Positions 29,201 to 40,742 of a DNA stretch of 64,000 nt are shown one piece after another (positions within the stretch are counted from its first letter, which is position 1; the number at the start of each line of letters is the position of its first letter). A program made the translations under genes and the position numbers. Source of the DNA: Bathymodiolus brooksi (Eukaryota; Mollusca; Bivalvia; Mytilida; Modiolidae); contig OY804583.1 of NCBI GenBank assembly GCA_963680875.1, positions 30,741,331-30,805,330 of the forward strand, read 5' to 3'. The notes under the pieces were generated by a model. It was not told the origin of the DNA. It saw nothing but the letters and a program-made list of their open reading frames with translations, and made no database searches.

Positions 29201-32200
29201 CATTGTGTACCTTTAAGCATAATTATACAACATTAGAGGTTACGGTATGTTAATAGACAATGATTACACAGAAATTGTAAATCCAACTATAATACCATCA
29301 CGACCACGACTAAATAAATTATTGCTAGTACATTTGTATGCAGCATAGACAACACATATCAGCATTTTTTATTTGATATAAGCTTATTACCAGCTGGTGG
29401 CTATTCAAAATATGGTAACGAGATATATTTGTATAATGTTTTGTCTTGAAATATCAGATATAATGTAATAACATGTGTTTTCATAACATTGTTTTGTGAT
29501 AATACCGCATAAATGAAATATGATATAGATTTTTTTATAATATTGTTGTCTGAAATTTCATATATAACGTCATAAAATGTGTTGTTTTTTTTGTTTTTTT
29601 TATTTAAAATTAGTGTATGTAATTGCAGTAATTACAAAATATTTTCAGATCGTATCAAGCGCTATCAAGGTCAGCACGTTGTTCAAGCCTGGAATGACCA
29701 ACAAGTAGTTGTATATGATTGTATGTCTCGTCTGTGGACATACAGATATGTGGGGGTATTTGATAAAGACGAATTTATTGTTCCAAAATTACAGCACCCA
29801 ATTCAAGGAGCTTTAAAGTCTTTATTGGTAAGACATAGATGATCAAAGCTTATATCATTGAGATCTGATTTACTTGATAGTTAATTCGCTATGTCTCACA
29901 CTATTATCGAAAAGAAATTTCAAACAGTGCTGGTCCAAAATTCAACTAATATCAACAAAGCCAACCACCACCTCTAAGTTAAATGCAAGGAAAAATACAT
30001 GAGTGAACAAACTAATAATGTGCAATGTGTAATTATTTAAGAAACGTGTGTCGTTGTCATTAATCATTCTTATTTTCAATTACAATATATTTGATAACTC
30101 ATGTAGGATGACATCATTATGTCATATGTTATGGCAAACCGTGCTTTACTGGAGGTTTTAAAATCGGTAGGTCATACTTTCGTGATGGATTTTAGGAAAA
30201 TTATGAAAGGTATGAAAATATTACCAGCAATCATTTTGATGTAAATAAACCACGCAATGACATTAATTGTTACGATTTTAATAGACAATATTTTTTTAAG
30301 ATGAATTTGTGTTACAGATAGACGACGCCATTTAAGAATCTATAGTGACATTTTTCTATAGCGAAAATCTTATTCTGATTTCGTCAGTTGATGCTGGTTA
30401 TGGATTTTGAGTATTTTAAGACAGATCATACCACAAGGCGAAACAAAGGGCTAACTTTGTGGTGTTTTACGCCACTTTCAGCAATCTGTCAGCTATATCG
30501 TGCCGTTCAGCTATATTGGTGAAGGAAACGGAGTACCCAGAGAAAACCACCGGTATGTCGCAAGTCACTGACACAGTTTATCACATAACGTTGTAGCGAG
30601 TACAACTCTTCGTGTATTTTAGTAGTGATATGCACCGTATGCAGATGCGGTTGTAAATCCAACTTCGTACGAGCATGACCACGACGGCCCCATGATGTAA
30701 GATTAAAATATAATGTATTTTATAAAAAACTAAAATATTTTAAAGATCATGTTGTTTTCTCATCACTAGGAAGAAGTGTTTCAGAATAATTCTTTTGCGG
30801 GAATCACACTAGATACAAAACTCCATATTACAACATGGAAGCCAACTGTTGAGAAAGCTAACCTTGATATAGAACGGTTTGCAAATTCTACACAACATAT
30901 ACGGGACAGGGTTAAAAATATTCATTTCCCTCAGCGAGTGATTCCAGGGTCAGTAAGGACGCATGATTATGATCCATTCCGTAGATTTAAACGGTAAGAC
31001 ACGTGTAAAATGGTGCATACTAAATACCCCCGTGGATTTCATCTCCACAGTCGTCGCTGTTTAGATATGCCATTGGGGTACTGTCAAACCTGCTTTAGTG
31101 ACTACCTCTATTAAGCAGTAACTTGTATTATGTGACCCTAATCTTTATTTCCCTTCACACCGTATTTCATTTCGATTAAACCTGTATTATGTGACCACCT
31201 GTCATATGTAACCATATTTCACTGTTCCCTTGGGAGGTCACATATTACAAGTTTGACTGTAGTTTATTAGATATATTTGTTATTGTACTTTTCAGTTCGT
31301 GCGGTGTAGAAATGGCAAAACATTAAGTAGAATATATACAATTTTATGTAATAAAATCGTAGATATTTAATTTAGTGCGCATTACTCTTTTTTGCAACAA
31401 CCTTCATCGGGTACGCTTAAGACCAAAGATTGAAAAGCTGATTTATTTTAAATTCTTTCAAAGAATTGTATAGGCAATACTATTTATGAGACCAATAATG
31501 TAAGGTGATTATAATGGTAAAAAATCACAAGAAACCAAACATGCTTTATGTTGTTAGAACAAGTATAATGATAATAACTATAGCTGTAACTTAATCTAAT
31601 TAAAGTTAGATGTTTCCTCTCTCTTTTTAATTTTGGCGAAACACTTATATCTAAAAACAACCGGTGCGAGGTTACCTCAGGGTTCATTCTTGCAATAGAT
31701 CAATCAGCGATAAGTCTTCTAAATATCTAGGTATCAAAACCGAGTATATGCCAATAGTTGCCAAACGATTGGTCAATATATTTAACTTCCATGCATATGA
31801 TTGGACATTGATAGATAAATAAGCGTTAGAGAAAACGGAAGGAACAATCACGAATTGACAATCGAAAAACACAGGCAACATTGGGCACACAAGACACAGA
31901 GCGAAGACATACAATAGAAACAACACAACACAGAAAACTAAAATGATGAGCAACACGGACCCCACCAACATCACAGGTGCTCGTGAAGGGAAACCGGTTC
32001 CTGTTTCTTATATGTCACTCGTCATTGGACTCATAGAGTCAACATGAAAGGTTATAAAACATGATGGATTCTGTTATATGTTAGTGAATCGTCAAAGAAG
32101 AAAAAGAAAAAAGAAAGCAAACATTTAATTTTAATTAGATTGACCGGTAACTTATATGTGAACATTGTGCAATCAATCATGTCCATAAGGCCAACTCTAT

Positions 32201-32644
32201 TAAGCAATCACCTGTATTAAAAGGTAACCTTTTGTCTTGTCTTTTCTTGTCACTTAAACTTTCACGTGAATTGAACCTTTTTTAAGAGGTCATCTGTCTT
32301 ATAACACCACTGTTATTGTCCCAAAGTTGATCTCTTAATACAGGTTTGCATAAGACCACTCTTTCTTTGTCCTGTAGGTGACCTCTTAATATATGTCTGA
32401 CAGTGTATCTATATTGTGTTCCAGATTACAAATGCCTCCAGATAAAGCATCAAACCATCATTACAGACCGTGCCGTAAGGAATGGCAAGTGAAAGTCAAG
32501 AAGGAGAAACAAAATAAGTTCGGAAATCTAACAAAGTGTGACGCATTCAAGAGATTTACTTCTTACGATATGATAATACTCGCTAAAGCTATAGAGAAAA
32601 ATGTACTTAGAGTTATTTCTGAATTAAAGCTAACAAAACGTTGA
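26249..32644 (+). CDS. GT92-family glycosyltransferase, copy 2 (only intact copy)
   Basis: Five coding exons join to 478 codons including the stop: 26251-27001, 29649-29827, 30107-30166, 30770-30993 and 32425-32644. Phases are 1, 0, 0 and 2, and every border is GT-AG. Order: a short cytoplasmic end and hydrophobic anchor at residues 8-26 (FVAILIMLLTISTYVTL), an Asn-rich stem, the GT92 domain from about residue 60 with VEWFETQRILGVDKV near 205, the acidic DKDE motif at about 289-292, and HHYR at about 416-419. GT92 (Pfam Glyco_transf_92, formerly DUF23) enzymes are Golgi type II membrane proteins; the characterised nematode member adds galactose to fucose of N-glycan cores. Substrate here is unknown. 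The ATG lies two bases after the acceptor, so an upstream untranslated exon is expected. Intron 1 holds SINE and other repeats. Confidence 0.85.
26251..27001 (+). CDS. GT92 copy 2, exon 1 (anchor, stem, N-terminal catalytic half)
   Basis: ATG two bases after TTTACATTTTCAG; ends in phase 1 at the GTGAGT donor. Without splicing the frame would run on to 27150 through SINE sequence. Confidence 0.85.
26849..27310 (-). mobile_element. Same donor-site SINE in copy 2 (element about 27016-27285)
   Basis: Orthologue of the insertion at 2136-2396. The donor after exon 1 reads GAAGAAGGTGAGTACT at about 26995-27010, and the second copy of the duplicated target is at about 27286-27300. The insertion therefore pre-dates the tandem duplication. 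The unit 3 counterpart is at about 57728-57997. Confidence 0.7.
27002..29648 (+). other. GT92 copy 2 intron 1 content
   Basis: Holds the donor-site SINE, a dispersed repeat (27480-27740), a SINE 3' fragment (27975-28025), a C-run at 28397-28412 whose length differs between copies (GC-rich CCCCTCCC forms at 3519 and 59116), and SINE head debris near 29275. No other exon is supported. Equivalent introns: 2128-4771 and 57714-60359. Confidence 0.6.
29649..29827 (+). CDS. GT92 copy 2, exon 2 (DKDE motif)
   Basis: 179 nt between AATATTTTCAG and GTAAGA. It completes the split codon to Asp and encodes VFDKDEFIVP, the likely metal-binding acidic motif. Confidence 0.85.
30107..30166 (+). CDS. GT92 copy 2, exon 3
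   Basis: 60-nt phase 0 microexon (DDIIMSYVMANRALLEVLKS), acceptor ATGTAG, donor GTAGGT. Confidence 0.65.
30770..30993 (+). CDS. GT92 copy 2, exon 4
   Basis: 224 nt, acceptor TCATCACTAG, donor GTAAGA. Ends in phase 2, which fits the first base of exon 5 to give Arg. Confidence 0.85.
32425..32644 (+). CDS. GT92 copy 2, exon 5 (HHYR motif and C-terminus)
   Basis: Acceptor GTGTTCCAG, then 220 nt to a TGA. Encodes KASNHHYRPCRKEW and a basic, helix-like tail ending LKLTKR. HYR near the C-terminus is a GT92 hallmark. A different frame (DYKCLQIK...) also looks open in copy 3 but does not fit the exon 4 phase. Confidence 0.8.
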
Positions 32645-33500
32645 TTGCTTAGATATATACACATATATGTAATATCTATGTCATATACAATATACACACA
32701 TTGTTGAACGGTATTTAGAAACAGGTAGAAAAAGGCGAGCTTTCCTGGCGAGGGAAGATTATTTATATAGTTACCGACAATCTAGGGTTATTTTGTTTAT
32801 CCTGCAATGTCCATATCAACTGCTGGACTAATGAGCTGAAAAGAGCAGAAACAAGCATCACTTTAATATGTCTTTGGTATCCTCCATGAGGTCGCATTGA
32901 TGCTGTTGCCGTTTGCATCACCGTCACTCTACACGAATTAGATTCATGACTAATTAACATTGAATTTTGCTTAATTAGTACTCAACATCACGCAATTGAA
33001 TGATAAATTATACCATGCATATAGTGATAAAGATTGACCTCCGGTAAATTTGATAAGTGCCTTGATTTAAAAGACAAGCGTATGAATGTAAATAACTGTT
33101 GAAATCTAATTATGATTATGTTAGGATCATTGATAGAAATGAATGATCTTGCGCATGTCTGAGAGGTAGAAGTGGTATTTTTCCAAGAACGCATTATGTT
33201 GTGCATTGATGTGAAAAAAACACTTTTTTCCGGTGTATATAGTATGGCAACACATGGCTATGCTATTGTGCCTCAGTAACTCTAGTGAAATATGTGACAA
33301 TTGTGACAATTGTGTATAAAGAACATTTTTTATTTTTATTATATATACCGGCAGTTGGACATTGTTGAAAGAACCTCGGTGAACACTACTCTCGAAATCA
33401 AAACAAAATCAGGTATTGATGGGTATTATGTCCGCCATTAATTCTGTTTACATTTTGAATACACATTGATTTGTTTGGCGTGGACATTTTAGTTACATTA
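32645..33500. other. Sequence downstream of GT92 exon 5
   Basis: Presumably includes the 3' untranslated region and polyadenylation site, which I cannot place with confidence. No repeat recognised. Also present in unit 3 (63647-64000), absent from unit 1. Confidence 0.4.
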
Positions 33501-33549
33501 AAAGTAAATTGACAATATATCAGATGTCCAATAATTAATCGACCCCGAT

Positions 33550-34447
33550 ACAAAAAAACGACATATTCGCACTAGCAACCCTACCCCTCCTGAACGAGTA
33601 GACATAAAAAAGGCAAGATCCGAACGTTTCGATTCTCTGTCTGACTCTGAAATTAATTCTTCAAATAATAACGAGATGGCTGACGCAATTGAATTTGTAC
33701 AACCACTCTTATCACAAAATATGTCCATAACTGAAGAAGATATTGTAAAAATATCCAAAGCAGTTAAGGCTGAAATACTTGCTGATATCAACAAACTCAT
33801 ACACGCAAAAAGAGAACCATTAGTCTAGAAAATTTCAAAACTGGAAACTGAAAGTAAACAATTACAAAAAGACCTTGACGCACTGGAACAGTATGGTCGC
33901 CGTAGTTTAGTTAGAATTGATGGTTTATCCGAACGTGCAGGAGATGAAACAACTACTGCTGTTCGTAAAATAATGTCTGAAATCGACCCAGACCACAAAC
34001 CAGAAGACGTAATCAGATCACATTGGATTGGTAAAAGTAGCGGTCAGCAGGTATCACAGTCAGGGTCATTACGGTTTTCGCAGTTTTCCGGTTGTTGACT
34101 GATTTTGTCTGTTTGTATACTTATGAGTTTTGACTTTCCCTTTGTTAGATTGTTCGGAGTTCGGTAATTTTGTTATTACCCTTATTTACAGAAAGCCCAG
34201 ACACATAATTGTCCATCTGTCCTTCCCATCAGTTAAAATCAGACTAATGAAGTGTCGGAAAAACTTGAAGATGTCAAGGGACTTTAAGTCTGTCTTCATC
34301 AATGAAGATCTAACTCACACTAGAAACAAAATAGTTTTCGTAGCAAGACAACTTCAAAAGAACAAATCCGTAGAACAAGTGTGGACAACAAATGGCAACA
34401 CTCGCCTGAAAGATAGACACGGTGAATATATGAAACGAACACAATAG
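33550..34447 (+). pseudogene. LINE ORF1 protein, interrupted
   Basis: The frame KKRHIRTSNPTPPERVDIKK leads to a coiled-coil-like region and then LEQYGRRSLVRIDGLSER, the start of the RRM-like part of LINE ORF1 proteins. A TAG at about 33826 interrupts it. At 34060-34187 a 128-bp fragment of the Penelope-like element is inserted. The ORF1 sequence resumes at KPRHIIVHLSFPSVKIRLM and ends with NTRLKDRHGEYMKR near 34440. Confidence 0.75.
34060..34187 (+). mobile_element. 3' fragment of the Penelope-like element inside LINE ORF1
   Basis: Matches the last ~128 bases of the element at 10917-12977 in plus orientation (TCAGGGTCATTACGGTTTTC to ATTACCCTTATTT). ACAG occurs directly on both sides (34056-34059 and 34188-34191), a possible 4-bp target duplication. 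It breaks the ORF1 frame, so it came after the LINE. Confidence 0.8.
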
Positions 34448-34449
34448 AT

Positions 34450-36012
34450 CGATTTCTACAGGTTGCAGTTCTTTTACTACAGATATTCCGATTGAGCTGT
34501 TCAATTATTCCAAATATGGTCGTATTTGCCGTAGTATTTAAATTAACGTACAATATTACTATTGTTGACATGTATACATGTTGGAGTATCAACTCAACTT
34601 TAGTTCATTCATGAAAATCCTCCAATTAAAGTAGCTCACTTCTGTTTTGTAATTGGCTAACATATTTATTGTGTAACCAACCCTGACCTTTTCAGTACTG
34701 CGCTCGATTAGTTATGTGTGTTTACAAAAATGCACCCCCTTCCCTCAGACGAGACGTATACTATTTCTAAATACGTTTACACGTGAGTGTATACATGTAC
34801 ATATGTATGGATATCCTCAAATTGTAAATCGCTTAAATTATGTGTGGTCATTTTAATTATCCAGTTAAATCAGCTGAACCGCATATTTGGATCTTGAATT
34901 GTTGACCTTTTAACTATAATTGGACGTTCTCACAGGTACATATAGTTCATGCTTATTAATAACCCCAGCCTTTTCTAAATATCAAATTATTCTAAATATG
35001 CTACACGAGTCTACATACATGCATAAGTACATTGTACATGTACATGTATGGCTATTCCTCAAAATTGTTCAGTTTAATTCATTGTTAATGTCTTATGTCC
35101 ACCAACTGGGAATTTGGAGTAGTGCTTATTGATTGATCCGTCATTCCCGTCGTCGTAAACTCAATGTAACATATAGTAATCTCAGATAGGTTTTTTAATA
35201 AGTCGTAAACACAATGCAATATAATAGTATTTTAATTTATGTGCATAATAGTTAATGAATATAGTTCTACTGCAGTTATTCAGCTGTTATATAATACAAA
35301 ATGACGACAGGCACAAGTCATACTGTTGCATCAAAGATATTAAACCTGCACGTAAATGCCGCTTTAGGGTGCAATATTTATATTGTGTACAATCAGGCCG
35401 ATTTACAAATGTAGCCCAATGATGATAATCTTTCATTCGAAACAGCTCAATTTACATTACTGGTTTGTAATTGGTTAACAGTGTAACCTCATTTTCTTCA
35501 GGGTGACCTACCTTAACCTTATCAATAAGTCTGCCCTCGATTAGTTCTATTTGCTTATAAAAATATATCTTGATACATGTACATGTATTTCATATATTCT
35601 ATGTTGTGTATTATTTGTTTGATTTTGTTTTTGTAAATGTGTTTTGTTATAATTATGCACATATCTGATATTGTAAATTACTTCTTGCATCATGCTATAT
35701 TAATAATCCGAGCACCATAATCACACGTCCTACAATATCTTAGGGAACATATTCGAACTTCGTAAATTCCGCATACATACTACAGTACATAGTATCCTAC
35801 TTTCAATAATCACGTTAATATCCATAATATTGATCACTTACTTTTACTTCTTTTCTAGGCACACCCTTTTTAATTTGTTTTGCACTATTCTCACAAATCC
35901 TTCAATGGTGAATCTGACCTTTGTGACCTACGTATTGATTGAACTCCTAACCGATACTGCTCTCTCTCACGTTTTATTCGTGGTACATGTACCAACTGGT
36001 ATAACATGATTC
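34450..36012 (+). other. Interval between LINE ORF1 and ORF2 with internal repeats
   Basis: AT-rich and non-coding. It contains diverged repeats of itself: TTTTGTAATTGGCTAACA (34648) and TTTGTAATTGGTTAACA (35463), each followed by a CTCGATTAGTT motif and a TGTACATGTA motif; further TACATGTACAT motifs lie near 34793 and 35035. Whether this is natural LINE structure or a secondary insertion cannot be told from one copy. Confidence 0.4.
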
Positions 36013-36663
36013 ATGGGTACTGACGCGTTACAACACAGAGAGAGCATCGGTCACTTCTATTGTTTAGCACGTACTGTTAAAAATAGTAAACGGCTAACAT
36101 TATTAGAATTTATAGGTATATGTTTGTTTGCCATTCATGGTATTGTCGCGTTGCCTATTACAGTTTTTATTTTTTCGTTTCAATATAAATATCGCATTAA
36201 CCTTTCAGGTAGTACCGTTCAAACTAGCGACCAATTAGTTAAATCAAAATCGCTGGAATATGTGAATAATTACGCCTTCTTGTGCATTGCGATGTGTATT
36301 TTGTTTATAATATCAGGAATAGAAATGAATCCTGGTCCCTCTGATTCAGACTTATCAAGTAGCTTCGGTAGTATCGGTTCAACCTCAACGATTGTAAGTA
36401 ATTTTATACATAATTCCGTTTCCTTTCTTCATTTGAATATTCAAAGTATTACACCAAAATTAGATCTAATAGCCGCAGAATACTCTTGTCATGAGATACT
36501 CTCATTTACGGAAAGCTGGTTGCCCTCTCATGTAAGAGACGACATGCTTAAAATTCCTGGATACAAATTTCCCGCATTTCGACGAGACAGAGTAGGTAAA
36601 ATGGGCGGCGGAGTGGTGGTTTTTGTAAAAGACCATATCAACTGTAAGCATAGGGAATCTTGA
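36013..36663 (+). pseudogene. LINE ORF2 N-terminus: hydrophobic leader, 2A-like motif, endonuclease start
   Basis: 216 open codons. Two hydrophobic stretches (about residues 29-57 and 86-101) lead into SGIEMNPGP (NPGP at 36328-36339), very like the ribosome-skipping 2A motif D-[VI]-E-x-N-P-G-P known from APE-type LINEs of invertebrates, but with Gly in place of the Asp. Then comes the APE endonuclease start (FLHLNIQSITPKLDLI, FTESWLP, GGGVVVFVKD). The frame stops at 36661; the rest of the endonuclease (GTFNFPPN, IIITGDFNIN, EHSSSLLYL) continues in another frame to about 37000. Confidence 0.75.
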
Positions 36664-37002
36664 ATGTATATGGCTTGAGATAAAAATCAAGAACAAAAAA
36701 TACTTATATGGAACATTTAATTTTCCTCCCAATAACAATCTACAAACTTCGGATGAACTAGACTAATCAATTGATCTGGCATTAAACAATACCCATGACA
36801 TCATCATTACTGGTGATTTTAATATAAACCATTTAAGCGACAATCATAGGAACAAAATTAGTTCATTACTGACCCAATACAGCTTTCAACAGTTAATTAC
36901 GGAACCCACTTACATGAGTGAGCATAGCTCATCTTTATTATATTTGGTTATGGTAAATAATCCCACGAGTATTTTATATACGGAAGTCGCCCCCCGCCCC
37001 CC

Positions 37003-38777
37003 TTGTTGAACCAAGTAGGATATCATTTACCTATTACTGGTGTTCTAAATCACCCGACTATAGTCAATGCTTCATTTAAGAGGAAAATATTCCTTTACGA
37101 CAAAGGGAACTATGAATCTTACAGAAATATCCTTTCTGTTGTTGACTGGGATGGAATCTTTAGAAACGACGACATTGATATCACAACTAATGCTATTATA
37201 AACACAATTTTAGATGCAGCGAATAAAACTATTCCAAATAGATACATAACGGTAAAGAATGATAATCCACCTTGGATCACTACAAATATAAAAAAAAGTA
37301 CACACGCCGTTAAAATCGAATTCACAAAAAAGCAAAGAAAACTAATACTATCGCACAATGGGAAAAATTTCTGAGAATTCGTAATAAATGTAATAAACAT
37401 ATTAAATGCAAAACAATCATATTTTGATAAAATTTCTGAAAATATAAACACGGATACAAACGGAAGTAAACATTGGTGGAAATTAGTCAAAAGTCTTCTT
37501 CACAGTGATGCAGGTGGTGATCGATATATACCGCCACTTCGAGTTGAAAATGACATGATACAAGACGATAACAAAAAAGCAGAATTGTTTAATGACTATT
37601 TTTGCAAACAAGCTGACCTTACTGATTCTGAAACTGTTGTGCCTGATATTACTTATATATTGATCAATGGTCTTGAACACATTACTATTACAGAAAACGA
37701 AGTGGAAGATATATTGAAGATACTTGATATATTTAAAGCTATTGGGCCTGACCTGTTAAACCCTAGGCTCCTTAAAGAAGCAACATCTATGCTTAAATAT
37801 CCCTTATGTAGACTGTTCAATTTGTCATTAACACTTTCTACCTTTCCATCATAATGGAAATATGCTAATGTGACCCCCGTTTTTAAAAAAGATTGTCCCA
37901 GTAATTTGAAAAACTACAGACCAATTTCCCTCATTATTATTCTTGCCAAGGTAATGGAGCGATTAGTTTATAAACATATTTATAACTATTTGACTGACAA
38001 TAACTTAATTACTTCCCATCAATCTGGTTTCACTCCTGGAGATTATGCCGTTAATCAACTCCTGTATATCACAAAGGAATTTGGTAGAGCGTTGGATGAT
38101 GGTAAGGAAGTGAGAGTTGTCTTTTGCGATATAAGTAAAGCATTTGACCGAGCTTGGCATAAGGGATTACTTCGTAAGCTTGAATCAATAGGGATTAGAG
38201 GATCATTATTATCTTGGGTGAAAAACTACTTGTCTGAAAGAAAACAACGTGTTGTAATTAATAATTCAACTTCTAGTTGGCGGGACATAAATGCTGGTGT
38301 ATCCCAGGGATCGATTGGATGCCTCTTTTATTCATTGTTTTCATAGATGACATGCTGACCTATATTAATTCGACTATAAAATTATTTGCCGATGACTCTA
38401 GTCTGTACTTAATTGTAGACGACCCACAGGAAACAGCACAACCACTCAATGATGACCTAGTGAAAGTAAATGCATGGTCTACAAAATGGCTGGTAAATTT
38501 TAATCCACAGAAAACTGAAACCATGACTATCTCTCGAAAATTAAATAAACCCTATCAATCTAACCTTATTATGAATAATACTATCATTAGTACTGTTACT
38601 GAACATAAACAACTTGGACTACAACTTTCTGACGATGGTAATTGGAATAAACATATTGACATGATAACTAAAAAAGCATTCTCACGTGTTAATCTTTTAA
38701 GGAAATTCAAATTTATACTGGATCGGAAAACTCTAGAAACAATTTATATTACTTTTATAAAACCATTACTAGAATAT
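37003..38777 (+). pseudogene. LINE ORF2 reverse transcriptase, frameshifted
   Basis: RT blocks in order: LKNYRPISLIIILAKVMERL, HQSGFTPGDYAVNQLLYI, VVFCDISKAFDRAWHKGLL, INAGVSQGS, and the FADD catalytic box at 38385-38396, then WLVNFNPQKTETM and PLLEYADV. A TAA at 37852 interrupts the first part and a frameshift near 38310 separates the GVSQGS block from the next. This is a CR1/Jockey-superfamily RT by its FADD box and spacing. Not functional. Confidence 0.85.
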
Positions 38778-39365
38778 GCGGATGTCAGGGGCGTAGCTGA
38801 GGCTTACTAGTGTGCACGCCATAATTCCTGAGAGGGGAGGGGGAGGGGGTTTGGGATTTTCTTTTGAAGAGATGCAAAATGGTGCGATCTGGGGCCATTT
38901 CAAGGTTTCATATAACATAGAATCAAGAACTATTTTAATGACTTTGATAGACAAAAATTTCTAAAAATTGTACAAGATCTGCCCTTCGTGTCTTAGCAGA
39001 TACGAACACCTTCATTGCTTTGTACAAGTCCACCTTAAAATCTCGGTTAATATGTGCATCAATCCAAGGGAAGACAACCTGTCATTCTTCATGTTCGACC
39101 TAACATAAGCTTTCAAACGTCTCAGTACACTAAATGGCATTTCAGCAGTAGCGCTTGCTACTGGCATAGTTAACAAAACACATAGTTTTATCAATATTGT
39201 ATCTATAGAAGGATAGAGAACTGGATTTACAGAATCAAGTGTGGTACAAAGTGTTGTTGACAAATCATTACGTTTAGTAATGACCCAGTGGGTTCGCCAT
39301 CTGGCTATTTCTCTCCTGATATCCTCTAATGACAAAATCTTCTCTTGGAGTCGTTTTCAGAAGCT
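38778..39365 (-). pseudogene. hAT transposase C-terminal end with terminal sequence (unit 2)
   Basis: On the minus strand 39335-39012 is open for 107 codons: SLEDIRREIARWRTHW, then PVASATAEMPFSVLRRLKAY and RLSSLGLMHI, the hAT dimerisation domain. Beyond it, 38778 onward begins CAGGGGCGTAGCTGAGG on the plus strand, a typical hAT terminus, abutting the broken LINE RT. Only the C-terminal end of the transposase remains. Confidence 0.8.
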
Positions 39366-39370
39366 GTCAT

Positions 39371-39540
39371 GTCCTTTGGTGTTCTTTTACATTCCCGGTT
39401 TGGTTCACGCGTTGCTTCAATCGAACACTGATCGAGTGGCTTACATTGAATCGTTCAGCCGTCTGTCTGTATGACATACCACCAATTACCATTCCAGGCG
39501 CTTGCCATCTTTCGACATCTGACAGTTTTCGACCTGTCAT
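39371..39540 (-). pseudogene. Tc1/mariner-like helix-turn-helix fragment (unit 2)
   Basis: Counterpart of 7574-7744: MTGRKLSDVERWQAPGM with YRQTAERFNVSHSISVRLK, ending in a TGA just before the hAT piece. Confidence 0.7.
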
Positions 39541-40699
39541 GTTGAAATAAAGCTTAGAAAATTTAAAGTTTTACATGTACAGCGCGTGCAGATACCGATT
39601 TGAAAACCCCGCCAAGCTTGAGTTTTTCAACGGTACAGGTGAACTTATAAAATCCTGTTTCATCGTTCTGTAATTAATCGACCGATACAAAATTACAGAT
39701 ACCATGAAAGAATATTATATGTTATTCAACTATCAGACATGGTATATAATGTGACATTCCCGGCTTAGGATCTATATTCCCTGGCCAATCGATAATGGAC
39801 AATCCAGAGAAACTGGCAACATAGGCTACACAAGACGAAGAAGACATGAAACATAAATACGCAACACAATATGCATTGGACACCACAATACGCAAAGAAA
39901 ACACAAATAACGTTAATAGTAAGTAATGTTAGCATTACGTCAATTGATGGCAAAAACGTCACATCTTCTGAACACCTCCTCGGTGGTGTAATTCTTGGTG
40001 TTCATTCCTCGAGAGAGGTAGATGCTGGATTTGGCTGCTGGTGGAGTCAAATTAACAACTATAAATTTGGCATTTGCTGAGTTTGTTAAAGAATAGACTG
40101 GTTCGCTAGGAATGAGATTAATGTGTCCGAAGGGAGCGACATATTTACCGGTGGACTGTTGTATCAATGAGCTCGCATTATAAACATACTAGACTAAGCG
40201 TTCCGGAATAGTACAAAGCAGACATCATCATCATCTCATTAAAATATAACTTGTTGTCGCCATGATATAGTTGAACAATTGCTCATTTGGCGTTAAACAA
40301 TAATCACTCATTCTAGTACTTGTAAATTGTCTGGTACAATTTTATTTTATTAAACCTAAAGAGTGGTTATCATATTGGGTCTAGCCATACATGTCTAAAA
40401 TGTCATTTACTAAAGCCATTTAATTTCTTGTAAATATTGTTTTTAAAATGGACTCAAATTAATCAGCTACTGTAAAAGATTAATATTGACATTAACATTA
40501 ACATTAAAACACATTGTCCTAGGCTATAAACTTTTTAATAAATATTGTTTTGATTTTAATTATTTCTTGACAGTTATTGGAATCTCTATATATAAATCGC
40601 ATTATGTATCCGAACAAAAAACTAAAAATATTAACGTTTATAATTTATTTAAACATAAATATAACACACGAATTAAAGATAAAATGTCATTGTTGTGGA

Positions 40700-40706
<7 letters not shown>

Positions 40707-40741
<35 letters not shown>
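40707..40741. repeat. (TA)n microsatellite, expanded in unit 2
   Basis: A nearly pure TA run next to the tRNA-like insertion. Unit 1 has only about 15 TA/TATA bases here (8908-8934). Confidence 0.9.

Positions 40742-40742
<1 letters not shown>

Larger units (their letters stand above)
33500..38777 (+). mobile_element. Degenerate CR1/Jockey-type LINE in unit 2
   Basis: About 5.3 kb with ORF1 (33550-34447, broken), a long AT-rich interval, and ORF2 with an APE-type endonuclease (36013-37000, broken) and RT (37555-38777, broken). Its 3' end is missing: RT coding stops at PLLEYADV, where a hAT terminus begins. Stops and frameshifts occur in every domain, so the copy is dead. It lies between GT92 exon 5 and the hAT/Tc1 debris. 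Unit 1 lacks it because of the deletion; unit 3 ends before it. Confidence 0.85.

Noticed and set aside
32393..32644. At first GT92 copy 2 exon 5 seemed frameshifted and copy 3 intact, because copy 3 has the longer continuous frame into DYKCLQIK.
   Set aside because: Exon 4 ends in phase 2 in all copies; only the LQMPPDKASNHHYRPC frame fits it, and that frame is open in copy 2 and broken in copy 3. The HHYR motif agrees with the family.
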